Source: Bacteroidia bacterium
GTDB taxonomy: Bacteria; Bacteroidota; Bacteroidia; UBA4408
Length of the DNA: 64,000 bases
Direction: 5' to 3'
Assembly: GCA_020845635.1 (NCBI GenBank)
Contig: JADLFI010000006.1
Location: 56,211-120,210 of the forward strand
In this document: piece by piece, positions 38,488-48,174 of the stretch
Position numbering within the stretch: position 1 is the first letter of the stretch
Layout: every line of letters starts with the position of its first letter
Program-made: the position numbers and the translations under genes
Notes under the pieces: model-generated
The model's database searches: none
What the model saw: only the letters and a program-made list of their open reading frames with translations
What the model was told of the DNA's origin: nothing

Positions 38488-38495
38488 CAAACATA
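38488..38495 (-). promoter_or_regulatory. -7 promoter element of gcvH
   Basis: TATGTTTG on the minus strand, an exact TAnnTTTG match, 26 bases upstream of the chosen ATG. It overlaps the alternative ATG at 38494 and so decides the start. No convincing -33 was seen. Confidence 0.4.
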
Positions 38496-38994
38496 AAAAA
38501 AAATAAACATAAAAACTCTTAGTGCTAAAATTTATGTATTTAACAGTGATAACCTTAATTAAATACCTATTAGTAGGTGCTAAAATAATAATAATCAATA
38601 CTTTAAATATAATATATAAATGACATTTTTGTGAATTTGAGATAAATTATAGACAAGAGCTAAGCATTAAAACTTTTTCTCCTATTGAAAAACCTTTTGA
38701 GTTAAATTTTAGAATTTCAAAATGCTTTACGATTAAACAAAAAAGTGGCAGAGCCATTAATTATACCGTTTACGAACTTATTCTTTTAACACATGGCAAA
38801 CATATTTTGAAAAATTTGATTATTAATTTGCCTAATATTGAAATAAATGTGTAGTTTAGTGAAGCAAATTATCCGTTAAGATGTTATTAATCGGACTGTT
38901 GTTAAGCCCAATTCTTAAAGGCGGTGAATATTATTAACTATGAAACAAGAAAAAGATGTGCGGGGTCAGCACTATAATCACTGACAAATAAAAA
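38495..38994. other. 500-base gap holding an orphan reading frame
   Basis: Between the divergent gcvH and the ELWxxDGT gene. It contains the gcvH -7 element, an open stretch without a start codon (38624-38854), and about 140 bases of unassigned sequence before the next ATG. No terminator, tRNA or inverted terminal repeat was seen. Confidence 0.45.
38624..38854 (+). pseudogene. Start-less reading frame, possible gene remnant
   Basis: 76 sense codons between two stops with no ATG, GTG or TTG near the left end. The encoded text (KTFSPIEKPFELNFRISK ... LLTHGKHILKN) has a natural amino-acid mix with charged and hydrophobic residues, unlike the surrounding non-coding DNA. I do not recognise it. 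It could be the 3' end of a gene whose beginning is gone, or simply a chance open frame. Confidence 0.3.
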
Positions 38995-40632
38995 ATGAAA
39001 AAACTATTTACACATTCCTTTGCTGTTTTAACTTTTATATTTTTTCTGAATCCACCTGAAACAAATGCACAGGTACAATTGGTTAAGGACATTCAGGCAG
39101 GCCCGAACAGTTCACGGAATTTCAACTCCACTCCAATTATAAACATCAATGGAACGGTTTTCTTTGTTGCGGATGACGGTACCACCGGAATGGAACTTTG
39201 GAAAAGTGATGGCACTTCTGCCGGAACAGTTTTGGTTAAAGACATCAACCCCGGTGTAACAAGTTCAAGTCCTTTCCAAATGACTAATGTTAATGGGGTA
39301 TTATATTTCAGGGCTGATGATGGAGTTAATGGAATAGAGCTTTGGAAAAGTGATGGTACTACCTCCGGCACTATGATGGTGAAGGATATTAATGTAGGTT
39401 CTTCAGGTTCAGCTCCCGGCAATTTCGCAGAATTGAATGGCGAACTATATTTTTCTGCAAATGACGGAGGCGGCAATGCAGAACTTTGGAAAAGTGATGG
39501 TACTATTACAGGTACTATTAAAGTTAAGCCTATTAAAGTTTATTCTATTCAAACTATCGGTGGTTTGTTGTACATAAAATCAGACGCAAACGGGTTAGGC
39601 ACTGAACCCTGGATAAGCGATGGAACAAGTGCCGGAACTTTATTACTGATGGATATTAATTCCGGTTCCGCTGGGTCGCAACCATTTGGCTTTACTTATT
39701 TCAACGGAAATGTATTTTTCTGTGCCAATGACGGAACAAACGGATATGAATTATGGAAAACAGACGGCACAACGTCAGGAACAATTCTAGTGAAAGACAT
39801 TAATACAGGGAGCGCAAGTTCTAATTCAACTCCTAAAATCGTTTTCAACAATGCTCTCATTATTACAGCAGACGATGTAATTAACGGCACAGAGTTATGG
39901 AAAACAGATGGAACAAGCTCCGGAACTGTTTTGTTGAAAGATATTAATCCGTCAGGAGCATCTACACCCGGTAATTTTTTCACCATTATTAATTCAGGTG
40001 CACTGCTTATGTTCAGTGCAGATGACGGAACCAATGGTACTGAATTATGGAAAACAGATGGAACAACGTCCGGAACAGTGTTAGTGAAAGACATTAACAA
40101 TGGCAGCAATAACGGAATAAGCTACCCCCCAACTTTCATAAATGTAAATGATACGCTTTATTTCGTTGCCGATAATGGTACAATTGGTAAAGAGCTTTGG
40201 AAAAGTGATGGAACTGAAATTGGTACAGTGCTTGTGATGGACATTTATCCGGGTTCGTCTGAGTCAAAACCCGATGCATTGGTAAATGCAAACGGATCAT
40301 TATTTTTTGCAGCAGATGATGGAGTTAATGGTCGTGAATTATGGAAGATAGGAGGTATAACAACAGGTGTTTTTCAGCCTACAAACAATTCGGACTTTGG
40401 TATTTTTCCAAACCCATTTTCAACTCAGACGGTTTTGCATTTCGAAAAACCTTTACAAGATGGAATGTTGACAATTATCAATGTTTTCGGGCATACTGTA
40501 TCACAAGTAAAAAACCTTAATGAACAGTCATTTGTTCTCAACCGCAACAATCTCGCAAGCGGAGTGTATTTCGTTAGGTTAACACAGAGCAACAAATTAA
40601 TTGAAACAAAAAAAATAATTATTACTGACTGA
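38995..40632 (+). CDS. ELWxxDGT-repeat T9SS surface protein
   Basis: A 545-residue secreted protein. After a signal peptide (~1-25) it has nine repeat units of about 45-50 residues. Each combines a YFxADDGxNGxELWKxDGT strand with a GTVLVKDINPG strand; seven units keep ELWKSDGT or ELWKTDGT exactly, the fourth reads EPWISDGT and the ninth is degenerate (ELWKIGG). This is the known ELWxxDGT repeat, likely a beta-propeller. A C-terminal T9SS type A domain (FGIFPNPFSTQT ... GVYFVRLTQ) exports it. The gene looks more GC-rich than its neighbours, which could mean transfer. Ligand and role are unknown. Confidence 0.92.
   Translation: MKKLFTHSFAVLTFIFFLNPPETNAQVQLVKDIQAGPNSSRNFNSTPIININGTVFFVADDGTTGMELWKSDGTSAGTVLVKDINPGVTSSSPFQMTNVNGVLYFRADDGVNGIELWKSDGTTSGTMMVKDINVGSSGSAPGNFAELNGELYFSANDGGGNAELWKSDGTITGTIKVKPIKVYSIQTIGGLLYIKSDANGLGTEPWISDGTSAGTLLLMDINSGSAGSQPFGFTYFNGNVFFCANDGTNGYELWKTDGTTSGTILVKDINTGSASSNSTPKIVFNNALIITADDVINGTELWKTDGTSSGTVLLKDINPSGASTPGNFFTIINSGALLMFSADDGTNGTELWKTDGTTSGTVLVKDINNGSNNGISYPPTFINVNDTLYFVADNGTIGKELWKSDGTEIGTVLVMDIYPGSSESKPDALVNANGSLFFAADDGVNGRELWKIGGITTGVFQPTNNSDFGIFPNPFSTQTVLHFEKPLQDGMLTIINVFGHTVSQVKNLNEQSFVLNRNNLASGVYFVRLTQSNKLIETKKIIITD
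39190..40350 (+). repeat. Nine in-gene ELWxxDGT repeat units
   Basis: Tandem, imperfect units of roughly 140 bases encoding ELWKxDGT / GTVLVKDIN strands. Recurrent strings such as GAACTTTGGAAAAGTGATGG are shared between units. Units 4 and 9 have drifted most. Confidence 0.85.
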
Positions 40633-40926
40633 AAACAATGACATAAGCACAACATCTGACACCTTGGGATTCAACGAAACTCTGCTTTGATTAAATACAG
40701 TGCTTGTATGCCTTTGTAGGGGGATATTTCAGAATTTGGGTTAAAAAAATTCAGTGGGCTTAAAATGGAAATAATACGTAAATTAGCAACAGAGTATTAC
40801 GGTAAAAGGAATTTCTACACTTCATGCCTAAAACAATCTTAGTTGATTATTAAAAACATGCTTACTTATATGGGGTAGGAGGAAGTTATTTCTTGCTTGA
40901 AGTGCTTTACCTATTGTTTAATATTC

Positions 40927-41622
40927 CTAATAGGCCTTACCGGTCTCAGAAAAATAACCAATAAGAACCTTGTTTAATTGTTTTATGGCCAAATCAATTT
41001 GCCATGCCTCTTTGTTTCGGGGCTCTACATAATTTGAGATAGCTCTTAGTTGCAGGCAGGGAAGTTGGTAGTGCGCACAGCAATATAAAAATGCCGCCCC
41101 CTCCATACTTTCTGTTTGTGCATTACTACGTTGTTTTAGGTTTTCAATGCTATTTTTAGCACCATGAACGGTATTTACAGTTATCCCTTTAACTTTTAGC
41201 AGCGGGTCAAATATTGGGTGTTTTAATTCGTTACGGTTAGTAATACCATGCTTCTCATAAGGATAATCATCGGCTTCAATTAAGCCCATATCATTCATAC
41301 TTAACCATTGTTCATTATTTTCTGCTCCTAAATCATAAAACTCGTCCTCATTTACTATAACTGTTTGTCCAATGTTTAAAGATGTATGAATAGCTCCGGC
41401 AATTCCTGCATTAATGGCTTGTTTATATTGGTTTAATGCCAACACTTTGCTCAGGTAAAAAGTAGTAAAAACCATTCCGGCTCCGGTTATTAAAATATCG
41501 GTTTCTGAACTGTTGTAGAAACCCCTTTTGTATTGCTCCTTGTTTTCGGGCTTATTCATTCCAAGCTCCTCTAATAAAGGGGCTACTTCAAATAAAGTAG
41601 CAGCAACAACAAGAGTTTTCAT
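40927..41622 (-). CDS. mqnB: Futalosine hydrolase
   Basis: Cleaves the nucleoside-like intermediate futalosine (or its 6-amino form) in the futalosine route to menaquinone. The 231-residue protein has the nucleosidase fold of MTA/SAH nucleosidases: VAATLFEVAPLL at the start, NAGIAGAIH, and ESMEGAAFLYCC with the nucleotide-binding Glu. The diagnostic RAISNYVEPRNKEAW segment separates MqnB from other nucleosidases. It overlaps the upstream methyltransferase gene by 4 bases (ATGA), so the two are translationally coupled. Confidence 0.93.
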   Translation of the reverse strand: MKTLVVAATLFEVAPLLEELGMNKPENKEQYKRGFYNSSETDILITGAGMVFTTFYLSKVLALNQYKQAINAGIAGAIHTSLNIGQTVIVNEDEFYDLGAENNEQWLSMNDMGLIEADDYPYEKHGITNRNELKHPIFDPLLKVKGITVNTVHGAKNSIENLKQRSNAQTESMEGAAFLYCCAHYQLPCLQLRAISNYVEPRNKEAWQIDLAIKQLNKVLIGYFSETGKAY

Positions 41623-42557
41623 GGTTTTTTTGCAATAACAAAGAAATAGCGTTTAAAAATTTCACTCTTTTCAATCACAAAGCCTTTCTCTTTAAGCCCA
41701 TTCTCAAATGGTTCAAGCGAGTCGAAATGATAGGTATGATCGTCATGTCCCACTTTATTTCTTTTGTAATACAAATACCGCGCCAAGCGCTCATAAAAAC
41801 TTTCCGAGAAAAGCTTTTGTGAAGTCTTAGTAGCATCTTTACTATCGGGCGGAATATCTAAATGACTGCTTATAAATATGGTTCCACCGGGTTTTAATAT
41901 ACGATAAGCTTCCGCGAAGAAGGCCTTATAATCTTTAAAATGATCAATAGCCGAAAGGCTCATAACTACATCGGCAAATTCGCTTTTAAAAGGTAACTGC
42001 TCGGCAAAAGCCAATATATGTTTTATTTTTAAACGAGTCAGCTTGGGATATATTCTTATAAATTGGTCGTGCAATAACCGTAAATTGGGGTCAACCAGAT
42101 AATAATCAATAGTTTCGGGGTTTTGAAAGAATGAACAAAGAACATGACCTGTACCTGCACCAATATCAACCACTGTTTTGTTTTTGATATCGCCCATACC
42201 CGAACGCAAGGATAAATAATTGGCTACAGGAACACTGTTGATGAGGGTATAAACAGAAAGTGAGCGGTGGTAATTTAAAAATTGGGTATTTAAACGTTCC
42301 CATTCCTTGTCTTCGGGACGTTTGGCCGTGGCTTCAATAAAATCAAGCACCTCATTCTCAATGCGATATGATTTTCCGTTCTTGGCACATTTTGCACTTC
42401 CATCTTGCACCGTTAGTATAGCATCATTATCGCCAGGCGCACGCATATTATCAATATAATTTTTTACTGATTCTCTGTTTTGGTCATATAAACGAGCCGG
42501 CTCATAAATATTTCTTTCTTTATCTATTAAATCAAAATAAATTTGCTCAGGTGTCAT
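41619..42557 (-). CDS. Class I SAM-dependent methyltransferase coupled to mqnB
   Basis: A 312-residue protein. The first ~110 residues are not recognised. The core has motif I VVDIGAGTGHVLC (~129-141), DYYLVDPN (motif II), SLSAIDHFKDY and AYRILKPGGTIFISSH, as in type 11 methyltransferases. The C-terminal VIEKSEIFKRYFFVIAKKP fits the final strand. It is the first gene of a two-gene unit with mqnB, joined by an ATGA overlap; a link to quinone or methylated metabolites is conceivable but not shown. An exact -7 element (TACTTTTG on the minus strand, 42597-42604) lies upstream. Confidence 0.85.
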   Translation of the reverse strand: MTPEQIYFDLIDKERNIYEPARLYDQNRESVKNYIDNMRAPGDNDAILTVQDGSAKCAKNGKSYRIENEVLDFIEATAKRPEDKEWERLNTQFLNYHRSLSVYTLINSVPVANYLSLRSGMGDIKNKTVVDIGAGTGHVLCSFFQNPETIDYYLVDPNLRLLHDQFIRIYPKLTRLKIKHILAFAEQLPFKSEFADVVMSLSAIDHFKDYKAFFAEAYRILKPGGTIFISSHLDIPPDSKDATKTSQKLFSESFYERLARYLYYKRNKVGHDDHTYHFDSLEPFENGLKEKGFVIEKSEIFKRYFFVIAKKP

Positions 42558-42883
42558 ACAAAAATGGAGTTTTAGGTTATTCGGGTACTAATTTGGCAAA
42601 AGTATTATTATTTTTAATTATTAGTTTATATTGCATTTAATTTAAGTTCAAACAAAGGTAAGAAACCGCATTTTTTGAGGTTGAATTTACTCGTAAACGA
42701 CCATAAAGCGCCAATAAAAGTTAAAAAATTCAGCTCTATTTTCACCATATAACAGAAAAATCAATTATGGAGCGAATCTTAAAAATAGGGATAAAAATTA
42801 TTTGCAATAATATATTTCTATGTTAACAAAATAAGTGTATTTTTGCGCCCGAATTGAAAAAATACGTATTGAAAAACAACGCA
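42558..42883. other. 326-base divergent promoter region
   Basis: Between the methyltransferase-mqnB unit (-) and the ATP synthase operon (+). It holds exact -7 elements for both directions: 42597-42604 (-) and 42838-42845 (+). The middle part shows nothing I can name. No hairpin of note was seen. Confidence 0.5.
42838..42845 (+). promoter_or_regulatory. -7 promoter element of the ATP synthase operon
   Basis: TATTTTTG, an exact TAnnTTTG match. A weak -33 (TTTC, 42815-42818) lies 19 bases upstream. Transcription would start near 42852, almost on the TTG at 42854, which favours ATG 42884 as the atpB start. Confidence 0.5.
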
Positions 42884-44005
42884 ATGCATAATAAAATCAA
42901 CGCTTTAAGAATAACGTCAATAACCATCCTTACTAGTTTGGTGTTACTTTTTAATGGGTACAGCTTTAAGGCGCTTGCCCATGATGAATCATCTGCTACC
43001 GAACATCACGAACAAAAGTTTAATGCCGGAAATTTAATACTTGACCATATTGGAGATGCTCATGATTGGCATATTGCAGGGCATTTTTCTATTCCGCTTC
43101 CTGTAATTTTATACTCTCCGGCAGGCTTAGATATTTTTTCGAGTGCTCGTTTTAATCACGGGCATGATGATTACACCTCTGATAAAACTAACTTAACCTA
43201 CCGTCTTCACGAAAATAAAGTTGTAGTGGTTGATTCCAGCGGAAATATTGATGAATCATTAACTTCTGCTATGTATGATTTATCCATTACCAAGAATGTA
43301 GCCGCCTTATTTTTTAGCGCAGTTTTAATGTGTTGGATTTTTATTTCAATAGCTAAATCATATACCAGAAACCCCGGAAAAGCTCCTAAAGGAATGCAAT
43401 CTTTATTAGAGCCTATTATCATATTTTTAAGAGATGAGGTAGCCATAACCAGTATCGGGAAAAAGCATTATAAAAAGTTTATGCCCTACCTACTTACTGT
43501 GTTTTTTCTTATCTTTTTAAATAACTTATTAGGTTTAGTTCCTATAGCTCCGGGTGGGGCAAATATTACCGGTAATATTGCTATAACTATGTCTTTAGCC
43601 GTGTTTACGTTTATTATTACTACTGTACATGGCAATCGTCACTACTGGCGTCATATTTTTGCTATGCCGGGGGCACCGGTATGGGTGTTGTTTTTACTTA
43701 CCCCAATTGAAATATTAGGCGTATTTTTAAAGCCTTTTGTTTTAATGGTGCGTTTGTTTGCCAACATGACAGCAGGCCATATTATTGCTTTATCATTTTT
43801 TAGTTTAATTTTTATTTTTGGTGAAATACACTTTGGTGCCGGCATTGGGCTGGCTCTGTTTTCAACCGTATTTACTGTGTTTATGATGGTGTTGGAACTA
43901 TTGGTAGCCTTTATTCAGGCTTATGTTTTTACTTTATTAAGCGCAGTTTATTTCGGTTCGGCAGTAGCCGAAGACCATCACCATGAAGAAGCACATGCAC
44001 ATTAA
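42884..44005 (+). CDS. atpB: ATP synthase F0 subunit a
   Basis: Membrane subunit forming the proton half-channels against the c-ring. With ATG at 42884 the protein has 373 residues; a TTG at 42854 in the same frame is less likely, because it nearly coincides with the predicted transcription start. It has a signal-peptide-like N-terminus (~10-32) and a long periplasmic segment rich in His and Asp. Five or so helices follow, with LMVRLFANMTAGHI, whose Arg is the essential one for proton transfer. The C-terminus is His-rich (EDHHHEEAHAH). Such an extended a-subunit is usual in this phylum. Confidence 0.94.
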   Translation: MHNKINALRITSITILTSLVLLFNGYSFKALAHDESSATEHHEQKFNAGNLILDHIGDAHDWHIAGHFSIPLPVILYSPAGLDIFSSARFNHGHDDYTSDKTNLTYRLHENKVVVVDSSGNIDESLTSAMYDLSITKNVAALFFSAVLMCWIFISIAKSYTRNPGKAPKGMQSLLEPIIIFLRDEVAITSIGKKHYKKFMPYLLTVFFLIFLNNLLGLVPIAPGGANITGNIAITMSLAVFTFIITTVHGNRHYWRHIFAMPGAPVWVLFLLTPIEILGVFLKPFVLMVRLFANMTAGHIIALSFFSLIFIFGEIHFGAGIGLALFSTVFTVFMMVLELLVAFIQAYVFTLLSAVYFGSAVAEDHHHEEAHAH

Positions 44006-44029
44006 TTGAATAAATATAATAACAACATT

Positions 44030-44050
44030 CCCGTGTATCGGGCATTTTTT
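44030..44050 (+). other. Short GC hairpin plus T-run between atpB and atpE
   Basis: CCCG-TGTAT-CGGG (44030-44042) followed by CATTTTTT. The stem has only four pairs, so it may be a weak or partial terminator inside the operon. Confidence 0.4.
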
Positions 44051-44065
44051 AACCATTTTAATTAA

Positions 44066-44338
<273 letters not shown>

Positions 44339-44352
44339 TCTATTTCCAAAAC

Positions 44353-44389
44353 AACAGATAAATACAGGGGTTGCCTGTATTTATCTGTT
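44353..44389 (+). other. Perfect 16-pair mRNA hairpin after atpE, no T-run
   Basis: Arms AACAGATAAATACAGG (44353-44368) and CCTGTATTTATCTGTT (44374-44389), loop GGTTG. There is no T-run directly after it and atpF follows in the same direction. It is therefore more likely an RNA stabiliser or processing site than a terminator. Confidence 0.6.
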
Positions 44390-44435
44390 CATTTAAAAGA
44401 ATTTTTAAGTTTATAATAAATAAAAGTATTAACAA

Positions 44436-44930
44436 ATGGATTTAGTAAAACCGGATTTTGGTCTCATTTTTTGGATGACAGTTACTTTTTTAATTGTTTT
44501 CTTTATTATGAAAAAATTTGCCTGGGGGCCAATCCTTAAAATGATTCAAGAGAGAGAAGAGTCTATTGAAGGAGCTTTAGCAGCTGCCGAAAAAGCAAAA
44601 GAAGAAATGGAAAAATTGCAGAGCAGTAATGAAAAATTATTGGCCGAGGCACGTATGGAAAAAGATAAAATGCTGAAAGAGGCACGCGAAATCAGAGAAA
44701 AAATGATTAGCGATGCTAAAGATGCTGCACAAAAAGAGTCGCAAAGAATATTGACAGAAGCGCGAAACAGTATTCAGAATGAAAAAGTGGCAGCCATCAA
44801 TGAATTAAAAAATCAGGTAGCCTTGATGTCTATTGAAATTGCCGAGAAAGTAGTAAAGAAAGAACTTTCAAGTAATGAAAGCCAAAAAGTTCTTGTCAAT
44901 ACATTGATTAATGATATTAAGCTAAACTAA
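44436..44930 (+). CDS. atpF: ATP synthase F0 subunit b
   Basis: Peripheral stalk subunit. The 164-residue protein has a single N-terminal membrane helix (~10-27, LIFWMTVTFLIVFFIM), then one long charged helix rich in Glu, Lys and Ala that dimerises as a coiled coil and binds delta. WGPILKMIQEREESIEGAL is the typical junction. It starts 97 bases after atpE and ends 26 bases before atpH. Confidence 0.95.
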   Translation: MDLVKPDFGLIFWMTVTFLIVFFIMKKFAWGPILKMIQEREESIEGALAAAEKAKEEMEKLQSSNEKLLAEARMEKDKMLKEAREIREKMISDAKDAAQKESQRILTEARNSIQNEKVAAINELKNQVALMSIEIAEKVVKKELSSNESQKVLVNTLINDIKLN

Positions 44931-44956
44931 TTAGCTATTTTATATACAGGTAAGCG

Positions 44957-45499
44957 ATGAAAGGAAACAAAATAGCCAAACGATATGCGGTAGCACTTTT
45001 CGGAATTGCCAAATCAGATGCCGAGTTAGAGAAAATAAAGGCAGATATTGACAAGGTAAGCCAAATATGCGAAAATCGTGATTTTAGAGCAGTGTTGAAC
45101 AGTCCGGTTATTAAACCTGTTGTAAAACGCAATATTTTTAAAGAAATATTTGAAGGCTCGGTAAGTCAGAACACTTTTGCATATTTGAATATGCTAATAG
45201 ATAATCACCGCGAAGGAATGTTGATGGATATATGCTATAGTTTTTATGAGTTATTTGATAAACATAAAAATATTATGAATGTATATGTTACATCGGCTGT
45301 TAAACTTGACGAGAGCGAAAAACAGAAGATTGTAAATCTTGTAAAAGAAGCAACAAAATGGGATGTTAAATTAAATGAAACCGTTAATGAATCTATTCTT
45401 GGGGGTTTCATTTTAAGATATGAGGATACTCAAATAGACAGTAGCGTATCTTCACAACTACAAAAAATAAAACAACAATTAACTCAAAGAATTCAATAA
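44957..45499 (+). CDS. atpH: ATP synthase F1 subunit delta
   Basis: Links the peripheral stalk to the top of the F1 head. The 180-residue protein has the N-terminal helical domain (KRYAVALFGIA start, VLNSPVIKPVVKRNIF) and the C-terminal ILGGFILRYEDTQIDSSVSSQLQKI signature of the OSCP/delta family. Its position between atpF and atpA is standard. Confidence 0.95.
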   Translation: MKGNKIAKRYAVALFGIAKSDAELEKIKADIDKVSQICENRDFRAVLNSPVIKPVVKRNIFKEIFEGSVSQNTFAYLNMLIDNHREGMLMDICYSFYELFDKHKNIMNVYVTSAVKLDESEKQKIVNLVKEATKWDVKLNETVNESILGGFILRYEDTQIDSSVSSQLQKIKQQLTQRIQ

Positions 45500-45509
45500 A
45501 TAAATTACC

Positions 45510-47084
45510 ATGGCAGAAGTAAAATCGGCAGAGGTATCTGCAATTTTAAGACAACAATTGGCAGGTTTTCGTAGCGAAGCTGAGCTACAGGAAGTAGGCA
45601 CAGTATTACAAGTAGGTGACGGTATTGCCCGAATCTACGGATTGTCTAATGTGCAATCAGGAGAGCTGATTGAGTTTGAAACCGGATTAAAAGGGATAGT
45701 ACTAAACCTTGAAGAAGATAATGTTGGTGCTGTATTACTTGGTTCGTCAGAAGGAATTAAGGAAGGTGCAGTGGTAAAGCGTACCAAGAAAATTGCCTCT
45801 ATCAATGTGGGTGAAGGTATGTTGGGTCGTGTGGTTGACTCTTTAGGGATGCCTATTGATGGCAAAGGAGCAATTCAAGGAAAGACGTATGAGATGCCTA
45901 TAGAGAGAAAGGCTCCGGGCGTTATTTTCCGTCAACCGGTAAACGAACCTTTACAAACCGGAATAAAAGCTATTGATGCCATGATTCCAATTGGACGTGG
46001 GCAGCGTGAGTTAATTATTGGCGACCGTCAAACCGGTAAAACTGCCGTAGCTATTGACACTATTATTAACCAAAAAGAATTTTATGAAGCCGGAAATCCG
46101 GTGTATTGTATATATGTTGCGGTAGGTCAAAAAGGATCAACCGTAGCCAACGTATTAAGGGTTCTTGAAGAAAAAGGAGCTATGCCTTACACTATTATTG
46201 TAACAGCTACTGCTTCTGACCCGGCTCCTATGCAGTTTTATGCTCCGTTTGCCGGTGCTGCTATTGGCGAGTATTTTAGAGATACAGGTCGCCCTGCTTT
46301 AATTATTTATGACGATTTATCAAAGCAAGCAGTTGCTTATCGTGAGGTATCATTGCTATTACGCAGACCTCCGGGACGCGAAGCTTATCCGGGCGATGTG
46401 TTTTACTTACACAGCCGTTTATTAGAAAGAGCTGCAAAGATTAATGCCTCAGACGAAATTGCCAAGAATATGAACGACCTTCCTGAGTCTATGAAAGATA
46501 TTGTAAAAGGAGGAGGCTCATTAACTGCTTTGCCAATTATTGAAACACAAGCAGGTGACGTTTCGGCCTATATTCCTACCAACGTAATTTCAATTACCGA
46601 TGGTCAAATTTTCTTAGAGTCAAACTTGTTTAACTCAGGGGTTCGTCCAGCGATTAACGTAGGTATTTCAGTATCGCGCGTGGGAGGTAATGCACAAATT
46701 AAATCGATGAAGAAAGTGGCCGGTACATTAAAGCTCGACCAAGCTCAGTATCGTGAGTTGGAGGCTTTTGCTAAATTTGGTTCCGATTTGGATGCAGCCA
46801 CTAAGTTGGTGTTGGATAAAGGTGCCCGAAATGTTGAAATATTGAAGCAAGGACAGTACTCGCCTTTACGTGTTGAACAGCAGGTAGCTATTATTTACGT
46901 AGGAACAAAAGGATTGCTTAGAAATGTTCCGGTAAATAAAGTACAAGAGTTTGAAACTGATTTCTTAAACATTTTAGAAGCAAAACATAAGCATATATTA
47001 AACGACTTGAAAGCCGGTAAATATACCGATGAAATAACGGCTGTTTTAGATGCAGAAGCAAACGAGCTTGCTAAGAAGTATTAA
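45510..47084 (+). CDS. atpA: ATP synthase F1 subunit alpha
   Basis: Non-catalytic nucleotide-binding subunit of the F1 head. The 524-residue protein has the N-terminal beta-barrel (to ~95), the nucleotide-binding domain with P-loop GDRQTGKT (171-178), and [20 protein letters not shown]. The alpha-specific segment [14 protein letters not shown] confirms alpha rather than beta. It starts 10 bases after atpH and ends 19 bases before atpG. Confidence 0.97.
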   Translation: MAEVKSAEVSAILRQQLAGFRSEAELQEVGTVLQVGDGIARIYGLSNVQSGELIEFETGLKGIVLNLEEDNVGAVLLGSSEGIKEGAVVKRTKKIASINVGEGMLGRVVDSLGMPIDGKGAIQGKTYEMPIERKAPGVIFRQPVNEPLQTGIKAIDAMIPIGRGQRELIIGDRQTGKTAVAIDTIINQKEFYEAGNPVYCIYVAVGQKGSTVANVLRVLEEKGAMPYTIIVTATASDPAPMQFYAPFAGAAIGEYFRDTGRPALIIYDDLSKQAVAYREVSLLLRRPPGREAYPGDVFYLHSRLLERAAKINASDEIAKNMNDLPESMKDIVKGGGSLTALPIIETQAGDVSAYIPTNVISITDGQIFLESNLFNSGVRPAINVGISVSRVGGNAQIKSMKKVAGTLKLDQAQYRELEAFAKFGSDLDAATKLVLDKGARNVEILKQGQYSPLRVEQQVAIIYVGTKGLLRNVPVNKVQEFETDFLNILEAKHKHILNDLKAGKYTDEITAVLDAEANELAKKY

Positions 47085-47103
47085 TCATAAGAATTAAAAA
47101 CCA

Positions 47104-47988
47104 ATGGCCAATTTAAAAGAAGTACGTAATAGAATTGCCTCGGTAACCTCAACCCAGCAAATTACCAAAGCCATGAAAATGGTTTCGGCAGCCAAGTTGC
47201 GTAAGGCTCAAGATGCAATTGTTCAAATGCGTCCTTATGCCAATAAGTTACAAGAAATATTGCAAAATGTAAGCAGTAACGTGGAGGCTGAAATAGGAGG
47301 GAATTATGCCCAAGTAAGAGAGGTTAAAAATGTATTATTGGTAGTTGTAACCTCCAACCGCGGATTATGTGGTGCTTTTAATATGAACGTGATTAAAAGA
47401 GTTAATTACCTTGCCAAAGAAGAATATAAAAACAGCAAAGTAAGCGTACTTTGTATTGGCAAGAAAGCAAACGATTTTTTTAAGAAAACAGAATACAAAA
47501 TTGTAGGCACCGACTTACCTAAAAGACTACACGAGTTATTTGATAATTTGAGTTTTGATAACGTGGCCCCTGTAGCCGAAATGGTTATGAAAGCCTATGT
47601 TGAAGAGCAGTTTGATAGGGTAGATATTGTATATAACAAGTTTAAAAATGCTGCCGTACAAGAAGTAGTTACCGAACAGTTTTTACCAATTGTAGCCACT
47701 GTTAATACCAACGCCAAGAAAAGCAATATTGATTATATTTTTGAGCCTGATAAAGTTTCGATTGTTACTGATTTAATCCCTAAATCATTAAAGATACAGT
47801 TTTACAAAACCTTGTTAGACTCGCATGCCTCTGAACATGGTGCTCGTATGACTGCTATGCACAAAGCAACCGATAATGCCGGTGCCTTAATTAAAGAATT
47901 AAAATTAAGCTATAATAAAGCCCGTCAGGCTGCCATTACCAACGAAATATTGGAAATTGTTGGTGGTGCCGAAGCCTTAAAAGGTTAA
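47104..47988 (+). CDS. atpG: ATP synthase F1 subunit gamma
   Basis: Central rotating shaft. The 294-residue protein opens with the N-terminal helix RIASVTSTQQITKAMKMVSAAKL, has VTSNRGLCGAFN in the middle, and ends with the C-terminal helix YNKARQAAITNEILEIVGGA. It is the last gene of this operon; the beta (atpD) and epsilon (atpC) genes do not follow and must lie elsewhere. Confidence 0.97.
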   Translation: MANLKEVRNRIASVTSTQQITKAMKMVSAAKLRKAQDAIVQMRPYANKLQEILQNVSSNVEAEIGGNYAQVREVKNVLLVVVTSNRGLCGAFNMNVIKRVNYLAKEEYKNSKVSVLCIGKKANDFFKKTEYKIVGTDLPKRLHELFDNLSFDNVAPVAEMVMKAYVEEQFDRVDIVYNKFKNAAVQEVVTEQFLPIVATVNTNAKKSNIDYIFEPDKVSIVTDLIPKSLKIQFYKTLLDSHASEHGARMTAMHKATDNAGALIKELKLSYNKARQAAITNEILEIVGGAEALKG

Positions 47989-48016
47989 TGAGTTAACCTT
48001 TTTGGGAATAGATTTT

Positions 48017-48061
48017 AAAAAAGCCTCTTAGTCTTAAATATGAAGACTAAGAGGCTTTTTT
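48017..48061 (+). terminator. Intrinsic terminator of the ATP synthase operon
   Basis: 19-base arms, AAAAAAGCCTCTTAGTCTT (48017-48035) and its complement (48043-48061), with a seven-base loop and a T6 end. It starts 29 bases after the atpG stop. Confidence 0.9.
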
Positions 48062-48097
48062 AACAAAAAATATTTTTCTATTGCCATAATATATATA

Positions 48098-48105
48098 TAA
48101 ATTTG
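48098..48105 (+). promoter_or_regulatory. -7 element of the first tandem T9SS gene
   Basis: TAAATTTG, an exact match to TAnnTTTG. The -33 region is poor. The leader would be about 60 bases. Confidence 0.35.
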
Positions 48106-48174
48106 TGCTACTCTTCTAAATTAACTATAAAAAAGATTTGCTAGAGAAGAGGGTAAATCTACATATAATTAAAT

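Noticed and set aside
15412..38889. The string GTTAAGATGTTATTA occurs at 15412-15426 and 38875-38889, both in gene-free gaps
   Set aside because: A shared 15-mer is expected several times by chance in an AT-rich 64 kb window, and the flanks do not match. It is not evidence for a mobile element.
38875..38920. GTTGTTAAGCCC after the orphan frame looked like the core of an integron attC site
   Set aside because: There is no complementary RYYYAAC half near the stop of the preceding frame and no integrase, so the match to GTTRRRY is accidental.
39093..40109. Repetitive minus-strand frames opposite the ELWxxDGT gene
   Set aside because: They mirror the repeats of the real + strand gene. The + frame has a signal peptide and sorting domain; the antisense frames have neither.
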